Positions 1 to 5,026 of a DNA stretch of 5,026 nucleotides are shown here, in pieces. Every line of letters starts with the position of its first letter. Within the stretch, counting starts at the first letter, position 1. This DNA is from an uncultured Lachnospiraceae bacterium (GTDB lineage: Bacteria; Bacillota_A; Clostridia; Lachnospirales; Lachnospiraceae): assembly GCA_902796775.1 (NCBI GenBank), contig CADBQK010000287.1, positions 1 through 5,026 of the forward strand. The letters run 5' to 3'. A model generated the notes under the pieces. That model was not told the DNA's origin and did no database searches. It saw nothing but the letters and a program-made list of their open reading frames with translations. Both the position numbers and the translations under genes were made by a program.

Positions 1-1
1 A

Positions 2-820
2 TCGCTTTTGACTGACCAATCGTTTTTTGCAGCAAACAGAGAGATCATTACAGCTGTGATCCTTCTGCTGATTATGTTTATCCTGGTAATGATCGTGAAC
101 CACGTGTTCCGCCAGGTATATAAGCATAAGAGCAGTCTGCCGCTTCGTTTTCTGAACAGTATGCTGAATGTACTGATCTGTGTGGTCTGTATCTATTCTG
201 CACTAAGCCAGTTTGATATTACCCGTGACGTCAGCAGGACTCTCCTGCAGAGCAGTACTCTGATCATTGCAATTCTGACATTTGCCGCCCAGAAGGCATT
301 GTCCAATGTGATCGCCGGCTTCTCTATTTCCGCCTCGCATCCCTGTGAGATCGGACACAAGGTAAAACTGCTGGATGGTTCTTCCGTGATTGCGGAGGGG
401 ACAGTGACAGATATGACGATCCGTCATGTGGTTATTGCACAGTACGACGGACAGAGCTGTATAGTGCCGAACAGTCTTGTGGATAATTGTGTCATCGTAA
501 ATACAAATTATTCATCACCTGTAGGAAATATCCTGGAGATTGAGGTTGCATATGATACGGACGTGGAGCTTGCCAAATCCATCATTCAGGAAGTCTGTAT
601 GGCAGAGCCTCTTCTGATCCGCAAGGATGAGCTGAAGATTACGGTCAGCAGTCTGACCTCAAATGGTATGGTCCTCAAGTTTATCGTATGGACCACTTTG
701 CTCGATGATAATTTTACAGCCTGCAGCAATATCCGGGGCAACCTGGTAAAAGCCTTTGCGCAAAAGGGCATCACCATTCCATACCAGGTAGTAGATATCC
801 GGCAGGGTGGAGTATCATAA
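2..820 (+). CDS. MscS-family mechanosensitive ion channel (possibly 5'-partial)
   Basis: Predicted small-conductance mechanosensitive channel of the inner membrane, which opens under membrane tension to release solutes during hypo-osmotic shock. Numbering residues from the TTG at base 8, hydrophobic segments lie at about 13-33, 48-66 and 78-110. The last holds the pore-helix signature AQKALSNVIAG (94-104). A beta-domain follows (about 112-166, with IVPNSLVDN at 152-160 matching the family's 'xPN' strand), then an alpha/beta C-terminal domain ending in ITIPYQVVDI. At 270 residues it is near the size of a minimal MscS (E. coli MscS is 286). TTG is the only start in view, and its ribosome binding site would lie off the window. 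The frame stays open to base 2, so the true start may be upstream. The pore helix has fewer glycines than the Gly/Ala-packed helix of E. coli MscS, so gating may differ. Family assignment is firm; ion selectivity is unknown. Confidence 0.88.
   Translation, partial: SLLTDQSFFAANREIITAVILLLIMFILVMIVNHVFRQVYKHKSSLPLRFLNSMLNVLICVVCIYSALSQFDITRDVSRTLLQSSTLIIAILTFAAQKALSNVIAGFSISASHPCEIGHKVKLLDGSSVIAEGTVTDMTIRHVVIAQYDGQSCIVPNSLVDNCVIVNTNYSSPVGNILEIEVAYDTDVELAKSIIQEVCMAEPLLIRKDELKITVSSLTSNGMVLKFIVWTTLLDDNFTACSNIRGNLVKAFAQKGITIPYQVVDIRQGGVS
804..812 (+). promoter_or_regulatory. Putative ribosome binding site of the 19-codon mini-ORF
   Basis: The bases AGGGTGGAG lie inside the last codons of the channel gene, 7 nt before an ATG that overlaps the channel stop codon. 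Spacing and purine content fit a Shine-Dalgarno site, but it may be chance because the bases also encode channel residues. Confidence 0.3.
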
Positions 821-879
821 TGGATAAAACGGAATACTGCACTCGATTGCTTGATCGTGTAAACAACCTGGTTTTGTGA
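820..879 (+). CDS. Possible 19-aa translationally coupled mini-ORF
   Basis: An ATG at 820-822 shares its A with the TAA stop of the channel gene (TAATG arrangement) and opens a 19-codon frame, MDKTEYCTRLLDRVNNLVL, ending at TGA 877-879. A purine-rich stretch sits 7 nt upstream. The frame is the same as that of the downstream HTH gene (ATG at 898), but two TGA codons (877 and 883) intervene. It could be a real coupled peptide, a ribosome relay that keeps ribosomes on the message up to the HTH start, or the decayed head of a longer gene. The peptide is polar and charged with no membrane segment, and I do not recognise it. Short length makes chance a serious alternative. Confidence 0.25.
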   Translation: MDKTEYCTRLLDRVNNLVL

Positions 880-884
880 AAGTG

Positions 885-892
885 AAGGAGGG
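885..892 (+). promoter_or_regulatory. Strong ribosome binding site for the HTH gene
   Basis: AAGGAGGG lies 5 nt before the ATG at 898. It is a near-perfect anti-Shine-Dalgarno match and fixes the start of the HTH protein. Confidence 0.85.
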
Positions 893-897
893 ATATT

Positions 898-1467
898 ATG
901 GCTGAGAAGCTTGGAACTCTGATCAAAAATGCCAGAACAGGAGCAGGCCTGACGCAGGATCAGCTGGCTAAGAAGGTAAATGGGCTTACAGCTTCCGATA
1001 TCAGTAAGGCAGAACGGGGAGAGGCAGCCCTGACACAGGCACAGTTAAAAGAGATTGCCAAAGCAACAGGGGTGACGCAGAGCTCACTTCTGAACGCAGC
1101 GAAGGGGACGGCAGCATCTTCCGCCAAAAAGCCAGCGGCATCTTCTGCAAAAAAACCTGCATCTTCTTCAGCAAAAAAGCCGGCTTCATCTTCCGGAAGC
1201 GGAAAAACCGGAAGCAGCGCGGCTTCTTCCCTGAAATTGACAGAGGCAGAAGCTAAGCTGGTGCGGCTGTACAGGAAGGCGGACGCTAAGACAAAGAAGG
1301 CAGCGATGGAGGTGCTTCTTGAAGAGAAGACAGAGATCGGGAGTCTGCTTGAGACACTGCTCTCATCAGCTGGCAGCGCAGCTGGATCCGGTGCATCTGC
1401 CGCTTCCGGCAGCGATTCTCTGGCGAGTCTGCTGCAGAGTGCCATGGGGATGCTCGGAAAAAAATAG
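898..1467 (+). CDS. XRE/Cro-type helix-turn-helix protein with SSAKKPA-repeat linker
   Basis: Probable DNA-binding protein of 189 residues. Residues 5-62 form an XRE/Cro HTH domain: helices around LGTLIKNARTGAG, LTQDQLAKKV and the recognition region TASDISKAERGE (31-42), then LTQAQLKEIAKATGV. A low-complexity linker (71-112) has three tandem 8-residue units ending in SSAKKP, then Ser/Gly/Lys-rich sequence, like histone-H1 or AlgP-type tails that bind DNA non-specifically. Residues 113-157 (KLTEAEAKLVRLYRKADAKT onwards) look like the helical C-terminal segment of some XRE regulators. The rest is Ala/Ser/Gly-rich and ends in SLLQSAMGMLGKK. The start is set by the AAGGAGGG site. No separate promoter is evident in the 77-bp gap, so co-transcription with the channel is likely. 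The role could be transcription regulator or nucleoid-associated protein; target unknown. HTH call is firm, role is inference. Confidence 0.8.
   Translation: MAEKLGTLIKNARTGAGLTQDQLAKKVNGLTASDISKAERGEAALTQAQLKEIAKATGVTQSSLLNAAKGTAASSAKKPAASSAKKPASSSAKKPASSSGSGKTGSSAASSLKLTEAEAKLVRLYRKADAKTKKAAMEVLLEEKTEIGSLLETLLSSAGSAAGSGASAASGSDSLASLLQSAMGMLGKK
1111..1194 (+). repeat. 24-bp in-frame tandem repeat encoding A(A/S)SSAKKP units
   Basis: Three degenerate 24-bp units (1111-1134, 1135-1158, 1159-1182) plus a partial fourth (to 1194) encode AASSAKKP, AASSAKKP, ASSSAKKP, ASSS. Synonymous differences between units show that the amino acid pattern, rather than recent exact DNA duplication, is kept. 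Each unit has an A-run over the Lys-Lys codons (5, 7 and 6 A), which are candidate slippage points. Confidence 0.85.
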
Positions 1468-1501
1468 AGTGATGTTCCATGCAATAACTTCATAAGACAT
1501 G

Positions 1502-1549
1502 AAAAAGGCTTATACCGGCAATTATATATACGCTGGTATAAGCCTTTTT
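1502..1549. terminator. Bidirectional intrinsic terminator between convergent units
   Basis: A perfect 15-bp inverted repeat pairs 1502-1516 with 1535-1549. It extends three more pairs inwards (1517-1519 with 1532-1534, one being G-U in the + strand RNA) around a 12-nt AT-rich loop. The outer arms are AAAAA on the left and TTTTT on the right, so the RNA from either strand ends in a stem with a U-run. It lies 34 bp after the HTH stop codon and 105 bp after the mutase stop codon on the other strand, and so can end both units. Confidence 0.9.
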
Positions 1550-1654
1550 ATGTCTTTCAAAAAGTGTCATTCATTCAGTCAGTTTGTTCTGTCATGAGTG
1601 AAGCAGATCAAAACATTCTGAACTGCATGATATCCTGTACTGTACCTCTAAGTC
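1550..1654. other. Intergenic spacer, 3' untranslated region of the mutase unit
   Basis: About 105 bp between the shared terminator and the mutase stop. I see no ORF with a ribosome binding site, no second U-tract hairpin and no convincing promoter. It should be transcribed as the mutase 3' UTR. Confidence 0.5.
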
Positions 1655-3337
1655 TCAGGCCAGTATGGGTTTAATAGCCTCGGCAAGAGCATCTTTTTCA
1701 GCCTGTGCTTCGGCCAGATCTTTACCGAGAGTCGTAAAATAGGTCTTGATCTTGGGCTCTGTGCCGGAGGGACGTACAACGACGGTTGCTCCGTCTTCCA
1801 GGCTGTAGATCAGGACGTTGGCTCTGGGAAGCCCTGTCTCTTCAGGTTTCTCATAATCAACAGCCTTAACGACCTTCTTTCCTGCAAAATCTGCAGGCGG
1901 ATCCTTGCGGAGTCCATCCATGATGGAGGCCATCTTATCCATACCGGAAAGGCCCGGGAATTCGAAACTGTCGACCTTATTCAGATAGCGGCCGTACTGA
2001 GCATAAATCTCTTCCAGACGCTGTTTGATACTGGAGCCGATCGAGCGGTAGTAGGCTGCCATCTCGCAGATCAGCATGGATCCGATGATGGCATCCTTGT
2101 CACGGACATAAGGACCGGCGAGATACCCGTAGCTCTCCTCGAAACCAAAGATGAAACGGTCTTCCTCGCCATTTTCCTCCAGACCGGCTATCTGGTCGCC
2201 GATCCACTTAAAGCCTGTCAGGACGTTGCGCATTTCCACACCGTAATGAGCAGCAACTGCATCTGCAAGGGGAGTGGATACGATTGATTTGACTGCGACA
2301 GGTTTTTCAGGCATGGTTCCCTTTTCGATTCTGCCTGCGCAGATATAGTCCAGAAGCAGGACACCCATTTCGTTGCCGCTGACCAGCTCATAGGAGCCGT
2401 CCGGGCATTTCATGGCGATGCCGACTCTGTCGGCGTCGGGATCTGTAGCCAGCATCAGATCTGCACCTGTCTGCTCTGCCAGTATGAGTCCCTTTTCAAG
2501 TGCTGCAAAGATCTCCGGATTCGGGTAGGAGCAGGTGGTAAAGTAGCCGTTCGGGTATTCCTGCTCGGGAACGATCGTAATGTCGGTGATGCCCATATCC
2601 TTCAGAACTCGGGTGACCGGGACCAGACCTGTGCCGTTGAGCGGGGAGTAGACCAGCTTCAGTCCGGCAGTTTTGCAGAGACCCGGGCGGACCTGGCGGG
2701 CTTCGATCGCTTCATAGAGAGCCTCCTTGCAGTCCTGTCCGACAAAACGGATCAGGCCTTTTTCCACACCCTCTGCAAAGTCCATATATTTTGCACCGGT
2801 CAGGACATCTGTTTTCTGGATCGAATCATAAACAACTGCCGCTGCATCATCAGTCATCTGGCAGCCATCCGGCCCGTAAGCTTTATACCCGTTATACTGA
2901 GCGGGATTGTGTGAAGCCGTTACCATGATACCGGCGTTGCATTTATAATAGCGTGTTGCGAATGAAAGTGCCGGAACAGGCATCAGCTCGTCGTAGATCC
3001 TGACCTGGATCCCGTTTGCAGCAAGTACGCCTGCAGCATCTCTTGCAAAATTCCAGCCCTTCAGGCGGCTGTCATAGCTGATAGCTACTGTCTGTGTTCC
3101 GCCCTGGGTTTTGACCCAGTCTGCAACACCCTGGGTTGCCTGGCGGACGACCCATATATTCATCCGGTTTGTGCCTGCACCAAGCGTACCGCGCAGGCCG
3201 GCTGTGCCGAACTGCAGAGCGACTGCAAAACGTTCCTTAATAGCGTCGTCATCACCCTCGATTGTGCGCAGCTCCGTGTTGAGATCTACGTCCAGAAGAT
3301 CCGTATCCAGCCAGCGTTTATATTCATCCTGATACAT
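1655..3337 (-). CDS. Phosphoglucomutase / phosphomannomutase (alpha-D-phosphohexomutase)
   Basis: Cytosolic enzyme of 560 residues that interconverts hexose 1- and 6-phosphates, probably glucose-1-P and glucose-6-P, feeding glycogen, UDP-glucose and envelope glycan synthesis. All four family loops are present: the phosphoserine loop TASHNP (140-145, catalytic Ser142), the Mg-binding loop DPDADR (299-304, Asp299/301/303), the sugar-binding loop GFEESYGYL (398-406) and the phosphate-binding loop RPSGTEPK (522-529). The N-terminal FGTAGLRG (43-50) is also typical. Length and motif wording match the long Firmicute mutases such as B. subtilis PgcA rather than the roughly 450-residue GlmM/ManB forms. 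The ATG is preceded by a GGGGG ribosome binding site with 8 nt spacing, and the stop is TGA. It is the last gene of the minus-strand unit, 54 bp after the GGGtGRT gene. Sugar preference (glucose or mannose) cannot be read from sequence alone. Confidence 0.95.
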   Translation of the reverse strand: MYQDEYKRWLDTDLLDVDLNTELRTIEGDDDAIKERFAVALQFGTAGLRGTLGAGTNRMNIWVVRQATQGVADWVKTQGGTQTVAISYDSRLKGWNFARDAAGVLAANGIQVRIYDELMPVPALSFATRYYKCNAGIMVTASHNPAQYNGYKAYGPDGCQMTDDAAAVVYDSIQKTDVLTGAKYMDFAEGVEKGLIRFVGQDCKEALYEAIEARQVRPGLCKTAGLKLVYSPLNGTGLVPVTRVLKDMGITDITIVPEQEYPNGYFTTCSYPNPEIFAALEKGLILAEQTGADLMLATDPDADRVGIAMKCPDGSYELVSGNEMGVLLLDYICAGRIEKGTMPEKPVAVKSIVSTPLADAVAAHYGVEMRNVLTGFKWIGDQIAGLEENGEEDRFIFGFEESYGYLAGPYVRDKDAIIGSMLICEMAAYYRSIGSSIKQRLEEIYAQYGRYLNKVDSFEFPGLSGMDKMASIMDGLRKDPPADFAGKKVVKAVDYEKPEETGLPRANVLIYSLEDGATVVVRPSGTEPKIKTYFTTLGKDLAEAQAEKDALAEAIKPILA

Positions 3338-3345
3338 TTCCTGTA

Positions 3346-3350
3346 CCCCC
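3346..3350 (-). promoter_or_regulatory. Unusual GGGGG ribosome binding site of the mutase gene
   Basis: On the minus strand AAAAAGGGGG lies 8 nt before the mutase ATG. It pairs less well with the 16S tail than the AAAGGAGGG of the neighbouring gene, suggesting a lower or separately tuned initiation rate. The position supports the chosen start. Confidence 0.55.
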
Positions 3351-3360
3351 TTTTTGTTTT

Positions 3361-3389
3361 GCCGGATCGATTTCGGTCCGGTTTCCGGC
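3361..3389 (-). other. Intergenic GC-rich inverted repeats with alternative pairings
   Basis: The 54-bp gap between the GGGtGRT gene and the mutase holds overlapping inverted repeats. GCCGGA (3361-3366) pairs with TCCGGC (3384-3389). Alternatively 3362-3369 pairs with 3374-3381 (8 positions, one mismatch, 4-nt loop). On the minus-strand RNA the hairpin is followed by A-rich sequence instead of U-rich, so it is not a classic terminator. It may be an mRNA processing or stability element, or a weak attenuator affecting the downstream mutase. Confidence 0.45.
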
Positions 3390-3391
3390 TT

Positions 3392-4402
3392 TTAGAACTT
3401 CCCTGCTTTGGCTGCCTGCTCTACAGCAACAGCTACAGAAACAGTAGCGCCGACCATCGGGTTATTGCCCATGCCGATCAGGCCCATCATCTCCACATGT
3501 GCAGGCACGGAGGAGGAACCGGCAAACTGAGCGTCGGAGTGCATCCTGCCCATAGTGTCAGTCATACCGTAGGAAGCGGGGCCGGCTGCCATATTGTCGG
3601 GGTGAAGCGTCCTGCCGGTGCCGCCGCCGGAAGCAACGGAGAAATACTTCTTGCCGGCTTCGACACACTCTTTCTTATAGGTGCCTGCTACCGGATGCTG
3701 GAAACGGGTCGGGTTTGTAGAGTTGCCGGTAATGGAAACATCGACACCTTCCTTCCACATGATCGCTACACCCTCGGTGACGTCATTTGCACCGTAGCAG
3801 TTGACCTTCGCCCTGGGACCATCCGAGTAAGCCTTGCGGCTGATTTCGTTTACCTTCCCGGTTTTGTAGTCCATCTGGGTCTCTACAAAGGTAAAGCCGT
3901 TGATACGGGAAATGATCTTTGCTGCATCCTTGCCAAGTCCGTTGAGGATGACACGCAGAGGCTTCTGGCGTACTTTGTTGGCGTTGTTGGCAATACCGAT
4001 GGCGCCTTCTGCTGCTGCAAAGGACTCATGTCCTGCAAGGAAAGCAAAGCACTCAGTCTCCTCGGAGAGGAGCATCTTGCCAAGATTGCCGTGGCCAAGG
4101 CCAACCTTTCTGTGATCGGCAACAGAGCCGGGGATACAGAACGCCTGCAGGCCTTCACCGATGGCTGCGGCTGCATCCGCTGCATTGCGGCAGCCCTTTT
4201 TGATAGCGATCGCTGCGCCGACAGTGTAAGCCCATTTTGCATTTTCAAAGCAGATGGGCTGGACATTCTCGACCATGTGATATACATCCAGACCAGCATC
4301 CTCACAGATCTTCTGTGCTTCTTCAATGGAGGAAATACCGTAGCTGTTCAGCGCGGCGTTGATCTGGTCAATACGTCTTTCATAAGATTCAAACAATGCC
4401 AT
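3392..4402 (-). CDS. GGGtGRT family protein (function unknown)
   Basis: Conserved protein of 336 residues, recognised by its name-giving motif GGGTGRT at 259-265 and by its partner gene; the family is about this length and has no established biochemical role that I know of. It is probably cytosolic: no signal peptide or clear membrane helix, although the C-terminus (about 315-334) is Ala/Val-rich. Other conserved-looking stretches are GLGHGNLGKM (101-110), FLAGHES (121-127), TGNSTNPTRFQHPVAGTYKK (225-244) and MGLIGMGNNPMVGAT (306-320). Seven cysteines occur (33, 51, 71, 89, 118, 202, 246) without a CxxC motif. The ATG follows AAAGGAGGG with 7 nt spacing, and the stop is TAA. It starts 18 bp after the NifU-like scaffold gene, an arrangement I recall from many anaerobes, which suggests the two act together, perhaps in Fe-S or metal-cofactor handling. 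That role is inference from context only. Confidence 0.85.
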   Translation of the reverse strand: MALFESYERRIDQINAALNSYGISSIEEAQKICEDAGLDVYHMVENVQPICFENAKWAYTVGAAIAIKKGCRNAADAAAAIGEGLQAFCIPGSVADHRKVGLGHGNLGKMLLSEETECFAFLAGHESFAAAEGAIGIANNANKVRQKPLRVILNGLGKDAAKIISRINGFTFVETQMDYKTGKVNEISRKAYSDGPRAKVNCYGANDVTEGVAIMWKEGVDVSITGNSTNPTRFQHPVAGTYKKECVEAGKKYFSVASGGGTGRTLHPDNMAAGPASYGMTDTMGRMHSDAQFAGSSSVPAHVEMMGLIGMGNNPMVGATVSVAVAVEQAAKAGKF

Positions 4403-4409
4403 ATCTGTT

Positions 4410-4418
4410 CCCTCCTTT
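4410..4418 (-). promoter_or_regulatory. Strong ribosome binding site of the GGGtGRT gene
   Basis: AAAGGAGGG on the minus strand fills half of the 18-bp gap after the scaffold gene and sits 7 nt before the ATG. It decides the start and supports co-transcription with the scaffold gene. Confidence 0.85.
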
Positions 4419-4420
4419 AC

Positions 4421-5026
4421 TTACTCTGCTCTGGGGTCAATGATCTTGACCGCATCGTCTACTCTGCCGTACTGTCCGGAAGCCTTTTCAAGAGCTTCGT
4501 TGGCATCCATACCGGCCTTGATAAACTCCATCATCTTGCCGAAGTTGACATATTTGTAGCCGATGATCTCATCATCTGCATCCAGTGCAATACCTGTTAC
4601 ATAGCCTTCCGTCATCTCCAGATAGCGGGGGCCTTTCTTCAGTGTGCCATACATGGTGCCGACCATGGAACGATCGCCCTTGCCAAGGTCTTCAAAACCA
4701 GCACCGATCGCAAGACCGTCATCGGAAAAAGCGCTCTGGGAACGGCCATAAGCGATCTGCAGGAAGAGCTCACGCATTGCGGTATTGATTGCATCGCAGA
4801 CAAGATCTGTATTCAACGCTTCCAGAACTGTCAGCCCGGGAAGGATCTCCGCTGCCATGGCTGCTGAATGGGTCATGCCGGAGCATCCGATCGTCTCTAC
4901 AAGAGCTTCCTGGATGATGCCGTCCTTGACATTCAGGGACAGCTTACATGCACCCTGCTGGGGAGCACACCAGCCCACGCCGTGAGTATAGCCGCTGATG
5001 TCTTTTACTTCTTTGGCCTGTACCCA
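4421..5026 (-). CDS. NifU/IscU-like Fe-S cluster assembly scaffold homologue (5'-partial)
   Basis: The frame runs through the right edge, and 201 residues are visible; the start lies off the window. The GTG at 4978 is internal, because the codons before it (WVQAKEVKDISGYTHG) read on as plausible protein. The visible part resembles the NifU/IscU scaffold fold: WCAPQQGACKLSLNVKDG (19-36 of the visible part) aligns with the first Cys region and following strand, and ETIGCSGMTHSAAMAAE (44-60) with the second Cys loop and helix. Cysteines are at visible positions 20, 27, 48 and 77. The third C-terminal cysteine of standard IscU (the HC pair) is absent; instead an extended tail holds GKGDRSMVGTMYGTLKKGPR, GYVTGIALD and a helix DANEALEKASGQYGR, ending in IDPRAE. 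It sits 18 bp before the GGGtGRT gene, its usual partner. Public annotation usually calls such proteins Fe-S scaffold, but cluster transfer is not shown by sequence. Confidence 0.82.
   Translation of the reverse strand, partial: WVQAKEVKDISGYTHGVGWCAPQQGACKLSLNVKDGIIQEALVETIGCSGMTHSAAMAAEILPGLTVLEALNTDLVCDAINTAMRELFLQIAYGRSQSAFSDDGLAIGAGFEDLGKGDRSMVGTMYGTLKKGPRYLEMTEGYVTGIALDADDEIIGYKYVNFGKMMEFIKAGMDANEALEKASGQYGRVDDAVKIIDPRAE

Noticed and set aside
1111..1194. CRISPR or mobile-element origin of the tandem repeat.
   Set aside because: The units are directly abutting, 24 bp long, in frame and differ mainly at synonymous sites, with no unique spacers or terminal inverted repeats.
820..1467. 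Mini-ORF and HTH gene as one longer protein with recoded stop codons.
   Set aside because: They share a frame, but two TGA codons (877 and 883) intervene and a near-perfect ribosome binding site precedes the ATG at 898. No selenocysteine-like hairpin is evident and the HTH domain begins normally after that ATG.
960..1493. A 177-codon minus-strand open frame opposite the HTH gene.
   Set aside because: It is a by-product of the Ala/Ser/Lys-rich composition of the plus-strand gene. The product is a low-complexity Ala/Phe/Ser string, and the plus-strand gene has a strong ribosome binding site and an HTH domain.
3361..3394. Plus-strand hairpin followed by CTTTTAG as a terminator.
   Set aside because: No plus-strand gene ends here. 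The short T-run includes the reverse complement of the GGGtGRT stop codon, so the resemblance is coincidental.
3359..4867. A 502-codon open frame on the plus strand opposite the GGGtGRT and scaffold genes.
   Set aside because: Its codons are exact reverse complements of the codons of both minus-strand genes, which share the same phase. Stops would need sense codons TTA, CTA or TCA, which these genes avoid. The translated sequence looks like no known family, and the minus-strand proteins are clearly real.
4976..4978. GTG as the start codon of the scaffold-like protein.
   Set aside because: The frame continues upstream to the window edge with plausible coding sequence (WVQAKEVKDISGYTHG), and no Shine-Dalgarno sequence lies just before the GTG. 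It is an internal valine.

Overview
The window looks like a chromosomal segment of an anaerobic Firmicute, most likely Lachnospiraceae/Clostridia. The reasons are strong AGGAGG-type ribosome binding sites, a moderate GC content, and a gene pair (NifU-like scaffold plus GGGtGRT protein) that I know mainly from strict anaerobes. The taxonomic call rests on family knowledge, since no rRNA or other marker gene is present. I see no tRNA, rRNA, CRISPR array, insertion sequence, integrase or att-like repeat.

Layout. Two convergent transcription units meet at a long symmetric hairpin (1502-1549). The left unit is on the + strand. It holds an MscS-type mechanosensitive channel (its 5' end may lie off the left edge), a possible 19-codon mini-ORF whose start overlaps the channel's stop codon, and a small XRE/Cro-type helix-turn-helix protein with a histone-H1-like Ser/Ala/Lys/Pro tail and a second helical domain. 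The right unit is on the - strand, read from the right edge leftwards. It holds a NifU/IscU-like Fe-S scaffold homologue (5' end off the window), the GGGtGRT protein 18 bp downstream, and an alpha-phosphoglucomutase-type phosphohexose mutase 54 bp further on. The shared hairpin has an A-run on one side and a T-run on the other, so it can terminate both units.

Functional reading. The mutase would connect glucose-6-P and glucose-1-P (glycogen, sugar nucleotide and envelope precursors). The channel would relieve hypo-osmotic pressure. The scaffold/GGGtGRT pair is the least understood part: a Cys-containing IscU-like protein without the usual third C-terminal cysteine, tightly coupled to a conserved glycine-rich protein of unknown function. 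It is the best candidate here for an undescribed system, although both families are already named and widespread. A second candidate is the HTH protein, whose lysine-rich repeats contain an in-frame A AAA AAG slippery heptamer followed by a short hairpin, so programmed -1 frameshifting is conceivable. The non-coding stretches (880-897, 1468-1654, 3338-3391, 4403-4420) are all shorter than 300 bp and are described below.
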